Positions 42,874 to 53,837 of a DNA stretch of 64,000 nt are shown here, piece after piece. This DNA comes from Cyanophora paradoxa. Taxonomy: Eukaryota > Glaucocystophyceae > Cyanophorales > Cyanophoraceae. Below the pieces are notes generated by a model. That model had not been told where the DNA came from and did no database searches. It saw only the letters and a list, made by a program, of their open reading frames with translations. The stretch lies in contig QPMI01000560.1 in NCBI GenBank assembly GCA_004431415.1, positions 434,001-498,000 on the forward strand, given 5' to 3'. The position numbers and the translations under genes are program-made. The number at the start of each line of letters is the position of its first letter. The first letter of the stretch is position 1.

Positions 42874-45800
42874 ATGACCGTCCCCAACGCGACGCCGGGC
42901 TCGGGCACCCGGTGCGCGAGATCCGGACCGCCGCGCCCCAGCGGTCAGCGCGATCCCTCCGGTCGTCACTGACTTGTTCTCGGGGCAGGAACTGGGCGCT
43001 GGCCGGCAGCCTCATAGCGGACGCGGTGCGCCCGCAGCTCCGAGGCTCGGACTGCAGCGCTGACGCGGGTCCAGGCGGCCGGGCTGGCCGGCTGGGTGGA
43101 GCAGCGGCTGCTGCGGCTCGCCGAGGAGCGGGGAGGGAAGGAGGAGCTCGAGCGGGGCGACGCGGCGGAGGCGGAGGGGCGGGAGGCGTGGCCGGCGCAC
43201 CTGCGGCTCGGGGCGCGGCTGCTCGGGCGCGGCGGGGCGGAGGCGGCGCTGCTGCGGGGCTGGGCGGTGCCGGCGCTGGACGCGACGGTCACGCTGGCGC
43301 TGCTCGCGCGCTGCGGCGGCGAGCTCGGCCTGGCGGGCGGCGCGGCCGGCGAGGCGGCGGGGGCGCTCGCGGAGGGGCGGGCGATGTGGGGCCACTCGTG
43401 CCGGTGCCCGCGCTTCGACGCCGGCGGCTCGCACGAGCCTGCGGCCCTCCTCGCCGCCGCGCTCGCCCTGTACGGCGCCTGCGGCCTCGACGGCGAGCCG
43501 CTGCGCGCGCGCTTCGCGGCGGCGGCGGCGGCGGGGCGGGGCGGGGCGGGGGGCGGGGCGGGGGAGGCGTGGCGGGCGGCGAAGGAGGCGGCGTGGGGGA
43601 GCTGGAGCGGGGGCAGGGGTACCGGGGCGACTACGTGGACCCCGGGGAGCTCGCGCTGGGGCCTCCCTCTCGGCGGGGCCTTCGGGAGGTCTGGCGGGCC
43701 CACTGGCGCGGCCGCCCCGTCGCCGTCAAGGCCCGCCCCGCCCCTGGCCCCGGCCCCGGCCCCGCCGGTGGGCTGAGCTCGAGGGGGGCGGGGGCGGGGG
43801 ACAGGTGGTGCGGCTGCGGGAGGCGCGGGCCGTGCGCGCCTTCCTCAAAGAGGCCTCCCTCCTCCGGTGGCCCCCCGCCCCGCCCGCCCGCCCCCGCCGC
43901 CCTGAGGCGCGCGCCCCGCCCGCAGGTCCGTCGAGCACCCGAACGTCGTGCAGTGCCACGGGTACAGCGTCGGGCCGGGGCCCCCGCCGCTGCCCCCCGA
44001 GCGTGCGCCCCGCCCGCCGCCCTCCGCCGTGCCCGCCCGACGCGGCGGCAGGCTTCGGGTTCCTCGTGATGGACCACAGCCCCCACGGCGACCTCCGGGG
44101 TACCGCGCCCCCCCGCCCCCCCTGCCCCGTACCCCCCCGGGACCCTCCCCCGGCAGGGTACCTGGCGCGGAACCCGGGGCTGCGGGTGGCGGAGCGGGCG
44201 GGGCTGGCGCGGGACGTGGCGGCGGCGCTGGCGCACCTGCACTCGCGGCCCCGGCCCGTCATCCACTGCGACCTCAAGCCCTCCAACGCGCGCGCGAGCC
44301 TGTACCCCCGGGCCCCCCTCCCCGGCTCACTCTCCTTTGCAGGTGCTGGTGTCGGGGGAGGGGCGGGCGCAGGTGTGCGACTTCGGCCTCGCCAAGGCCC
44401 GCATCGCCTCCCTCTCCGGCGCCGCCCGCCCCGCCTCCTCCGCCTCCGCCTCGGGGCCCTCCCAGGGCTCCCTCTTCGGCACCCTCCACTACACCGGCCC
44501 GCCCTACCCCCCGTCTTCCCCCCCCCCCCTCCCCCCCGCTGACGGGGTACCCCCCGCAGCTCCGGAGGTGTTCGCGTTCGACTCCGGGCGGGAGGGGAGC
44601 CCGGCGGCGCTGCTGACCCCCGCCCTGGACATGTACTCCTTCTCCATGCTCCTCTACGAGATCTTCACTGGGACCGAGCCCTGGCGCGACCTCCTCCGCT
44701 TCGTCCCCGGTACGGTACCCCCCTCCATCGCAACCTCTCGGGTCGTACCCCCCACTGACCCTCGTGCCCCCGCAGACAGCGTGATCAGCTCGGTGCTGGC
44801 GGGGCGGCGGCCGGCGCTGCCGCCGGCCTCGGTCTCCTTCCCCCCCGCCGTCCGCGCGCTCCTTGTGCGCTGCTGGGACCAGCGGCCCTCCGCGCGCCCT
44901 TCCGCCGACGAGGCCCTCCGCATCCTCGTGCGCCTTCGCTTCGGTACCCCCGCCCCACCCCGTCCGCTTCGCCAACTGGGCACCGCAGGAGCAGGAGATG
45001 CGGCCGGCGCCCCCTCCCTCCGCCCCCCGCACCTACGTGGACCGCATCGGGCTCGCCCCGCCCGCCTCGCCGGCCGCCCCCTCCTTCGACGTCCCCTCCA
45101 CGCCCCCCCGCACCGCCCTGCCCCTCGCGACGGCCCCGCCCTCGTCCGCCTCGCCTGCCGCGCCGGCGCCGGCGCCGGCCCTCTGCGTCTCGTGCGGGGA
45201 GGGCCCCGGGGCGCCGGACGCGGAGGGGGCGCCGGCGCCGCCGCTGGTGGCGGTGACGTGCGGGTGCCGCTACTGCCGCGCCTGCCTCGCCCGCTGGATC
45301 CTCCAGTCCTGCCACGACATCTCCAACATGCCGGCGCGCCTTCTCAGAGTCTCCGACCCCCCTCCTGCCTTCCGCCCTGACGCCCCCCGCGCGCTCCCTG
45401 CAGCCGCGGTGCTGCAAGCGGGAGATCAGCGCGAAACTGGCGGCCTCTGTGCTGGCCAAGGAGGAGCACGCGCTCTTCGTGCGGCGCTACCAGGCGCACG
45501 TCCTCGAGGCCAACGCCAAGGAGAAGATGTAGTGCGCCCGGCCTCTCCTCTCCTCTAACCTTCTTCCCCTTCCTAAGCTTTCTTTCAGCTGCCCGGTGGC
45601 GACGTGCTCGGCCTTCGTCAACCTCGACTCGTACCTCTTCGCCCCGCCCAACACCCCCATGTCCTGCCCCATGTGCGTCTACTCGCCCCGGCACGCCCTC
45701 AGCTTTCTGATTAGTGCTCAGGTGCCGGGCGCTGCTGTGCTACACGTGCCGGACGCTCTTCCACGCGGGGCTCACCTGCGCCGAGTTCCAGGCGGCGGCG

Positions 45801-46127
45801 CAGCCCGACCCCGACGAGGTCCAGGCCCAGTCGCTGACCCTCAACCACGTCCGCTGCGCCCGCTGCGCCATGTTCATCGAGCTCGAGGGCGAGGCCGAGG
45901 CCTGCCGCCGCATCCGCTGCCCCCAGTGCGCCGCCGAGACCTGCGCCCAGTGCCGCAACGCCCGCGCCGCCTGCCTCTGCCTCGACCGCGGCGCCTCCGT
46001 GCAGAGCGCCTCCAGCGCGGGGCCCAGCAGCAGCGCCGCCAGCGCCGCCAGCAGCGCCGGCCCCGGCGCCGAGCGCCCGGCGCCCCTGCCCGAAGAACCC
46101 GATCGGGAGCCCGGGCCACCCCCGTGA
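42874..46127 (+). CDS. TKL protein kinase - RBR (RING-IBR-RING2) fusion, full-length copy 5
   Basis: MTVPNATPGSGTR (42874), exon 2 NWALAGSLIADA, a helical N-terminal domain with MWGHSCRCPRFDAGGSHEP, then a TKL kinase: EVW..HWRGRPVAVK, HPNVVQCHGYS, VIHCDLKPSN (HCD variant), VCDFGLAK, APEVFAFDS, DMYSFSMLLYEIFTG, RCWDQRPSARPSADEAL. A Pro-rich linker leads to RING1 (CVSCGEG...VTCGCRYCRACLARW, then MPPRCCKREI across a GC-AG intron), IBR (YCPVATCSAFV, CPMC, RALLCYTCRTLFHAGLTC) and RING2 (CARCAMFIELEGEAEAC-RRIRC-PQC-AAETC-AQC). The AC before RRIRC sits where RBR ligases carry the ubiquitin-accepting Cys. Stop 46125-46127. Phosphorylation and ubiquitin transfer in one chain is the inference. Three short G runs at about 43655-43690, and one in the linker near 43595, break the frame compared with copy 4, probably consensus errors. 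The exon 3 acceptor CAG is CGG, and a CAG 6 nt on keeps frame. Confidence 0.75.
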
Positions 46128-46251
46128 GCCCCGGCGCGGCGGCTCCGAGCTCCAGGAGCGAGCTCGAGCTCTGTTTCCGTCCTGTAAAACCTGTAAAGAC
46201 CTACCTAGAGCAGTACACGTGGAGGAGCGCGGGGGCCGGGGCCGGGGCTAG

Positions 46252-49200
46252 CTAGGGCTGGGTGAGGGCGAGGGCGCGGAAGGAGGCGTGGGGCCCCTCG
46301 AAGGCGGCGAGGTAGGGGCGCGCCGCGGGGCTCGCCTCCAGCGGCGCCAGGAACACCTCCGCCCGCTGCGAGGCGGATCAGATCAAATCCCATCCCATTC
46401 CATCCCATCAGAGCGGGCCTGGGCGTGGGAGAGGCCGTCGCGGGCGACGGCGTCGAGGGCCTGCGCGCTGTCCACCAGCTCCACGTGCTGCCCCCGGCCC
46501 CTGGCTCTCAGGCGAGGAAAGTTGCCAACGAAAGTTCGGGGGGCACCTGGGTGAGGCGCTGGGCGAGGCCGGCCTCCGTGACCTCCCCCGCCGCCACCTT
46601 CCCCAGCACCTCCCCGGCCTCCGGCCACGCCCGCGCCCGCTTCCGCTGCGGCTGCGCCCCGCTCTCAGGCGGGCGGGCGGGGCGGGGCCTAGCCTAGCAT
46701 GGGCGTGCCTCGGAGTCGGCCATGGACTCGAGGACGCCGAAGAGGGCCCGCGACACGTCCGGGATGTACCGCGTCTGCCCCGCGTTGGGCGGGAGGCGCG
46801 GGGGGCGGGGAGGGGGGGCGCGGCGCACGAGGTTGCGCTTGCGCTCGGCGCGCTCCCGCTGCGCCGCCGCCCGCACGATCTTCGCCTTCAGCTGCGGGAC
46901 GGTTCAGATCGAGGATGCTGGGCGCGCCCAGGCTCGGCCCCCCTTGCCCCCGGACCTGGAGGCAGCAGTTCATGATGGCGCTCTTGACGGCGGCCTTGAT
47001 CTCGTCGATGTCGTCCCCGATGTACTCCTTCCCCGTCCCCTTGAACGGCACCTGCGCCCCCGCGGGGTCGGGTGATGGGCGGCGGAGAGCGCTAGGCCGG
47101 GGCACCTTCGTGGAGACGATGGAGACGAAGACGCCGATCTTGTCCTCCTTTGCCCGGATCTTGTACGCCGCCCAGCTGCCGCGCGAGCTTGAGCGGGCTG
47201 GAGCAGGGAGGGGGGAGGCGAGAGGGAGGGGCGCGCTTGACGCTCTTGTTGGCGGTGCGGGTGGCGACGTCGGCGCCCTGCTCGAAGAGCAGCGGGATGC
47301 GGTTCGCGAACCTGCGCCCCCGGCGTCAAGGGAGCAACGTCGGAGGAGAGGCGGGGCGGGGCAGGGAGGCGGGCCGAAAGACGGTGATGCCGGGCTTGAC
47401 GGCCTTGCCCCCCAGCGCCACCGCCGCCTCCACGATGAACGGGTGGCCCTCGTGCACCCGCGCCCTGCGGCGGGGAGGGTACCGGGTTAGATGTGGGGGC
47501 GGGGGTCCAGGGCTGGGGCAGGGGCAGGGGCGGACGGCTCCTCCCAGGTGGCGACCATGTCGGGCTTGAGCTGCTGCATGACGCCGAGGCGGAGGTTGTA
47601 CTCCCCCGCGGGGCTCAGGCAGTCCCCCGACACCTTGTCGAACGAGACCTGGTGGAAGAGCGAGTGCAGCCTGCGCCGCCGCGTCAGAGGCGCCGCGCCG
47701 GCGGCCCGAGAGCAGAGCCGGGCGCGCCGGACGAGCTGCTTGTCGGAGATGGAGCGGACGGGCATCCCCGGGCTAAAGTCCTCCCCCAGCTCCGCTGCGC
47801 GCCGCAGCAAAGCTCCAGGGCGCAGCGGGGCGGCGGCGGCGGGGCAGCGGCGGGGACCGATGAGGCGCTGGGCGAAGGCCTTGTTGATGGACGAGAACTC
47901 GTTCATCAGGAACTTCTCCAGCCCCTCGTGCCGCGTCTCCTGCGGGGGGAGGGTGTCGGCGGAGAGGGGGCGAGGAGGGGGCGCTGGCCCGCCCTCTGGC
48001 TCGCGGGCGCGCCTGGACGAGGTGCTTGATGGTGATGAGGTTGACGGCGGAGGGGTGCGGCTTGACCTCCTTCGCCGGCGGCGGCATCTGGTCCGTCCGC
48101 CGCGCGTACCGCATCCCGAACGACTTGCTGCGAACGAATGAAGGGCGGTGAGATGCAGATGGAGGGAAGGGACGGGGGGGCGCACTCCGGGGCGGCGGTG
48201 GAGGAGAACTTGAGCTCGAAGCGGGCGTAGGGCGTGATCACCGCCATCAGCCGCATGTACAGCAGGATGCGCGCCTGCGGAAAGATGAGGCGAGAGAGAG
48301 GAGAGGAGAAGAAGGGGGCGGGGAGGGAGGGGGCGGGCCTTGTAGGTGGTCCAGTTCCCCTCGACGACGATGGAGATCTCGGTGCCGCGCCACTTGTCCG
48401 AGTTGGGGAGCTTCTCGTGGGCCAGGATGTTCGGCTGGTTCCGCCGGATGTCGATGTCGAGCTTGCAGTACGAGACCGGCTCGCCCGCCTTGCGCACGCT
48501 CCGGATCTCGAACGGCAGGTTCGTGCTCATCTTCGACCACAGCAGCGCCTGCGCGCGCCCCGCGCGGCTCGCATCTCCGGGCCCGCGCGGGGGGCGGAGC
48601 CGCAGGGGGCCGCACCATCTTGGAGCCGAGGCCGAACTTGCCGCGCGTCTGCTTGAGGCCGTACCTGCCGCCGGGTCGGCGTGGCGCGGCGGGCCGCCGG
48701 CTGCGCGGGCTGCGCGGGGCGGGGCGGGCGCACTTGGTGCCGGAGAGGACGCGCCCGAGCATCTCGGGGATGTCGTGGTGCGCCATCCCGATCCCGTTGT
48801 CCTGCCCGCCCCCTCGGCCCCCGCCCGGGCCCCGCCCAGGGCCGCCGGCGCCGACGGGAGTCTCCCGCCACGCGCCCCGCCCCGCCGCGCGCACCTTGAC
48901 GGTGACGCGGTAGAAGGTGCGCTCCTTGGGCCCCTTGGGCCCCTTGCCCTCCCCGCCCTTCGCCGCCTCCGCCTCCGCCGCCGCCGCCAGGCCCCCCGCC
49001 CCGTCGGCCTCCCCCAGGGCCCCCTCCTCGGCCTTGCCCTTGGCCTTGCCCTTGCCGGCGGCGGCCTTCTTCTTGGGGCCCGCCTCTTGGAAGAGCTCGA
49101 GGTCGACGCGCTCGCGCTTCTCCAGCCCGATCAGCCGGTGGTAGTCCCCCAGCGACATCTCCTCGCTGCCGCCCCGCCCCCGCCCCCGCGTCAGCCCCGG

Positions 49201-49631
49201 CCCGGGGCGCCCGGCACGCGGGGCGCTTCGCCGCACATCTTGACGGAGATCTCGGGGAGCGTCGGGACCGCCTCCGCCGCGTCCAGGCCGTTCTCGATCA
49301 GCTCGCGCAGCGTCGTGTACAGCGACTTCCCCGGCTGCGCGGCGGGCGGCAGCGTCACGCACGCGCGAGGCGCGCCACCCGAGCGCCTCAGCTAGCGCCG
49401 CTCACGTTGTCGAAGCCGGCGATCTGCGCGGGCGTACGGGGGCGCGCTGGTCAGAGGCGCGGCCGGCGCAGGGCGTGCAGCAAGTTGCGCACGTTCTTGT
49501 TCTCTGCGAAGAACTCCGCGGGGCCTACGCGTTTGCGTTCAACTCAGGTCGTGCGTGGCGCTAGGCCTAGGGCGGGAAGCGAACGCACTCTTCGACTTGA
49601 GCGCCGACTTCGCTGCGGGGCTGCCCTTCAT
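46252..49631 (-). CDS. TOP6B: DNA topoisomerase VI subunit B
   Basis: The ATP-binding subunit of topoisomerase VI, which works with a Spo11-like A subunit to relax and decatenate DNA; in plants it supports endoreduplication. Splicing by eye gives MKGSPAAKSALKSK from 49631, then PAEFFAENKNIAGFDN and PGKSLYTTLRELIENGLDAA (GHKL N-box). Next come an Ala/Lys/Gly-rich insert, QDNGIGMAHHDIPEMLGRVL (DxGxG motif) and TRGKFGLGSKM (lid). The transducer part has STNLPFEIRSV, KWRGTEISIVVEG, PFIVEAAVALGG, RFANRIPLLFEQGADV, KIGVFVSIVSTK, PFKGTGKEYIGDDIDE and YIPDVSRALFGVL. The C-terminus ends in FRALALTQP, stop 46252. At least a dozen short introns. It is tail-to-tail with the kinase-RBR gene, about 125 bp apart. 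No A subunit is in the window. Confidence 0.93.
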
Positions 49632-49879
49632 GATGCTGTGCGTTCTTTGCGCGCTCGCCGCTCGCAGCCCTCGCGGCTTTCTCGAACTGGCGCGTTCAAC
49701 TTTGCCGCGCTAACTCGCAATTGGGCTGCCGCCGCTCCCACGCGCCAGCTCGTCTCCGTGCGCGTGTCGATTGATGGGAGGGCGCCCTGCACGCGAGAAT
49801 GGCCGGTCGCTGGTTCCCTTTTTTTTCAAGTCGGGTACGGCCTTAAAGAGCTGCTCCGCTTGTCTAGGCTTCGCACGCG

Positions 49880-50600
49880 ATGCGGGCTGCCACAGAACGG
49901 CATTGCTTTGCGCTACCACATAGCCTCACAGCCGCTTCACACCGCCGGCTGCAGTCTTGGAGTTCGATCGGGCTGGCGTGCCCGCTGCGCGCTCGGCAGC
50001 GCTGCGCACGGCCGCAAGCGCGCGCGATCGTGGCGGCGTTGGGTCCCGAACCGCAGCGGTCATCCGATCGGAGGGAGAGGAAGCTCGAATTCTCCGATCC
50101 GAGCGATGGACAGCGCTTCGAGGCTACGCGGCGGCGGCCGCTTGACGAGGATGTGGCTTTTCTCGATGCGGACTTGATCGTCAGGGGGGTCGGCTTCCAG
50201 GATCTTCTCGAGGAGGACGACGGCCCGTGGTCGTCGGCATCCGCATCACCGGAGCCAGAAGTGCCGGAGGAGCCAGACGATTCTGATCTGCCGGAGGCGG
50301 CCCGCTTCGACCGCTCCATCCCGTTGCTGAACCAGCGGAGGCGCTTGCTGCGGGCGATGCGCCGCGGCCATCCCGAAGAAGCGGAGGCGGCGATGCGGGA
50401 GTTCGAGGAAGAGCTCGATCGAGTGCGCGGCAGTACTGCGGCAGCGTACCTCACATCCTCGCCCCGTCTCACGTGCGCGACCGCAGGGGGAGGAGGAAGG
50501 GAAGCGGATCCTGACGTGGGCGCTCCTCCTCGGCTTCGGGGCGATGTTCGCGGGCAGGCTCCTCGGCTTCGACGCCCCGGACGTCCTGCCCCCTCCTTGA
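49880..50600 (+). CDS. small acidic protein with C-terminal membrane anchor
   Basis: The convincing part starts about 50085: KLEFSDPSDGQRFEATRRRP, an acidic stretch (FQDLLEEDDGPWSSASASPE, PEVPEEPDDSDLPEA), then a helical segment RRRLLRAMRRGHPEEAEA. After an intron (about 50430-50491, GTGCGCGG...CGACCGCAG) the frame reads GEEEGKRILTWALLLGFGAM, FAGRLLGFDAPDVLPPP, stop 50598-50600. The single hydrophobic stretch near the end suggests a tail-anchored membrane protein. The start at 49880 is only the first ATG in frame; the N-terminal 60 residues look unlike a protein and may be an untranslated leader. Family not recognised. Confidence 0.5.
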
Positions 50601-50954
50601 CGGAGACGAAGCTATCCGTGGCGGGTTTGAGCCCCCCTTTGAACTTCACAAGGACCCTCCCGCAGCGACGGTGCCGGCGCCGCCCCGCCCCTCCCGCCCC
50701 GTGCGACCCCGGCCCCTCACCCGCTCTCCTGCAGCCTGCATGGACGTCGACCGGCCGTGCTTCTTCTGCTCGCCTGCCCCCCTCGCGATCGCCGCCTCCT
50801 CGCGCCCCTGGCCTCCCTCGAGCCAGTGCCCCCCTCTTGCCGCATTCCACCGGAAGCGATCCCCCCGACCGATGTCAGAGCGGGCGGGCAGCGGCGAAGG
50901 TGGATCCTGTGGGTTGCTTTGGGACAAGAAAGGTACACCGCGCGGGGCCCGATC
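50601..50954. other. spacer between convergent genes
   Basis: 3' flanks of the tail-anchored gene (+) and the RING gene (-). I see no supported gene. Confidence 0.5.
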
Positions 50955-51629
50955 TCAGGCGTTGTACATGCGGATGAGCTGCTCGACGGGGCCCTCGCAA
51001 ATGGGGCAGCGGGCCAGCCCCGGCGCGCAGAAGCCGCACAGGCACGCGTGCCCTGCGCAGCGGAGCAGCGGTTAGGGAAGTGCGGGGAGTACAGCGAGGG
51101 CGGGGCGGGCGCACCGCAGGGGACGACCATGATGGAGGCGGCGGCGTACCCGCACGCCTTGCAGGCCGTCACCGGCGGCATGTAGCGCTGGCCCGCCGAG
51201 CCGGTCGACGCGAGGGGCGCCGCCGCCGAGCCGGCGCCGCCGCTGCCGACCGAGAGCGAGCGCATGAAGGCGAGGGCCTGCTGGCCCTGCTGCCCCGCCT
51301 GCGCCTGGCTCTGCGCCGCCGCCGCCGCCGCTGCTGCCGCCGCCGCTGCTGCCTGCGCCTGCGCCTGCGCCTGTGCCTGTGCCTGCTGATGCTGCTGCTG
51401 CTGCTGTAGCATGGCCGCGGCCGCGGCGGCGGCAGCGGCGGCGGCGCTCTGCTGGGCGTGGGAGGCGTGGTGGGGCGAGGCGCCCTGCTGGGCGGCCTGG
51501 CCGGCCTTGTCCGCGCTGGCGCCGAGGTAGAGCATGTCGAGCAGCGTTGCCACGCCCGGCACGCCCTGCGCCGCCCCGTAGCCGGCCGTCAGGTCCCGCA
51601 CCAGCGCCTCCAGCGAGCCCGCGCCGCCC

Positions 51630-51662
<33 letters not shown>

Positions 51663-53570
51663 GCCTGCTGCTCGCTCGCGCCGGCGCCGGCGGCGCGACG
51701 GGCGCCGCCGCCGTCGACCTCGCTGCCGGGCTCGTCCTCCTCGTCGGTGTAGCCCTCGTCCTCGGCCAGCCCGGAGGCGTCGCCGGGACGTGCTCGCGGT
51801 GCTGCCGCCGCGCGCTCCGCCGCCGCCGCGGCTTCGCCTCGCCCTCGCCCGCACGTCCTCGTAGTCGTCGTCCCCCGCCGCCGCCGCCGCCTCGGCCGGC
51901 GAGCCGCCCTCGAGCACCCGGACGCGCTCCCGGAGCGCGCGGACCTCCCGCCGCAGCGCCCGGTTCTCGTCGAGCAGCTCCCCGTTCTGCGCCCGCAGCA
52001 GCTCGAGCTCGCTGAGCTCCTCGCCGCCGCCTTCGCCGCCGCCGCCGTCGCCGCCGTCGCCGCTCGCCCCGTAGTCCTCGTCCGCCCCGGGCTCGTACTC
52101 CATCCCTCCCCCCGCCTCCTCCTCCGCCCAGTCCTCGGGGGTCGACCCCGGACCCGTCGCGGATTCCACCTCGCCCGCCGCCGCCGCCGCCGCTGCTGCC
52201 GCCGCGCTGCTGCCGGCCGCCGCCGGCGCGCCTGCCGCCGCCGCGCCCGCGCCGGACGCCGCACCGCTGCCGCTTGCCGGCGCTGCCGGCGCCTGCTGGG
52301 CCGCCCTGCTCTTGGCCACGACGCTCGAGTAGCTGACCCCCGCGGTGACGGGCACAGCGGGGGGCACGGGGGCCGGGGGGGGCGGCCTGCCCTCTGCGGC
52401 GGCAAAGCGGTGCGTGAGCTTGTGGCGAAAGGGGGAGGACAGGCGGCGGCGGACCGGGCGCGGGGGCGGGGAGCGGGTCGCCGCTCGTGGGGGAGAGGAC
52501 GCGGTCCTTCACGAAGTCGGCGAGGAGGCCGTTCACGTTGCCGATGGAGCCCGGCGAGCCCTTCATCAGCCGCGACTCCAGCCGCGTCAGCACCCGCATC
52601 GAGTCCGCCTCGCTCAGCGTCCTGCCGCCCGGCCCGGTTCGCCCCCGGCCGGGGTGCAACCGCGCCGGCCGCGCGGCACGCACCGCAGCGCCTCAACCGA
52701 TTGTGCGGTCAAGTACAAAACCTTCCCGTATGCTGGGTAGACCTTGCCCTCGAGCCTGTCGAGCTGCTGCTCGACTGACAGGCCGAGGCGTCCACGCACG
52801 ATCGTCTTCCCGTTCACGGTCTCTGCGAGCAGGCACGGGGCGAACGAAGCGCGTAAGGCGAAGAGCACGCTCCGAGCGCACGGGAGCCCAACTGTCACGC
52901 ACCGAAGAAGCTCCTGAAGAGTGCCTGCACGTTGTCGACTTCCGCAGCGTTAGGGTCGTCCAGCCGCCGGAACAGGGTCCGCAACGCGTGCACGGCCGCT
53001 CGTGCATCCGTAGCCCTGAGCGATCGCGCGATACGTCGCGAGTTAGCCGCCGGAGTGACGCGCGGGTCAGCCGCCAACGCACTTGATGGCAGCGATCCGC
53101 TCTGGATCGAGAACGAGCCGCGCGTGGAGATTGCGAAACTTGCGCCCCATTGCACCACGCAGCTCCGCAGCGAGCTCCGGGTGGAGCAGTCGGATCTCTG
53201 CATTCCCACTTAGGCACGCGAAGGGTGCTGGGCGTCTGGTCGCACCCTCGAAGTTCGTCAGCAGGCTCATGGCGAAGCGGTTCACGTCCCTGTTGGTGAT
53301 GGCACCATCCTCACCCGTTCCCCTCGCCGCTTCCACATAGCGTGCCAGCGCCTTCAGAAACGCATCGGTCTCCTCGGGCCGCAGCCCCGACTTCCGCGAT
53401 CTGCATCAAACCGATCGCAGCGTCATGCGTACATCCCGGTCTGACGATGCGTCCGGCACCCCCAGAATGGCTCACCGCAGCGCGTCCTCGGCGCGTTGGT
53501 CGAACGTAAAGTTACGCGGCACGCGAGAGGAGGCTTCTTTGAGCCTTCGCTCGACCACCCTCACGTCCAT
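50955..53570 (-). CDS. RING-finger protein with coiled coil and poly-Ala/poly-Gln tracts
   Basis: Start at 53570 (MDVRVVERRLKEASS). Exons join well at consensus sites: FDQRAEDALR to SRKSGLRPEETDAFLKALAR, GRKFRNLHARLVLDPERIAA, ATDARAAVHALRTLFRRLDD, ETVNGKTIVRGRLGLSVEQQ, YPAYGKVLYLTAQSVEALR, MRVLTRLESRLMKGSPGSIG. A low-complexity middle has an acidic stretch, a leucine-zipper-like coiled coil (ELELLRAQNGELLDENRALR), poly-Gln and poly-Ala/(AQ)n tracts (about 51300-51670). The C-terminus is a RING: CKACGYAAASIMVVPC, then after an intron GHACLCGFCAPGLARCPIC, ending LIRMYNA. Stop 50955. The RING resembles the C-terminal C3HC4 type of MEX3- or IAP-like ligases. Probable E3; target unknown. Confidence 0.7.
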
Positions 53571-53837
53571 CGTGCCAGACGCGCTAGGCTGCGCGACGAC
53601 CGAAACTGCGTCGAGTAGCCGGCCTCGGGGGGTACGCCGTCCTAGGAGTTCGCGCGGTGGGTCGTTCGGACATGCGCATATGCATGCATATGCAAGCACC
53701 TCTCACGATATCGACTACGCTTAGACGGCAAGGGGGGCCAGCCCGGCCGCGGCAGAGGCATCAGGCGGGAGCAGCAGCAGATCGGACAAGCCTGAACTCA
53801 GGGACGCATCGAGGCGGGCAGTGCTCTAAGCCGAACG

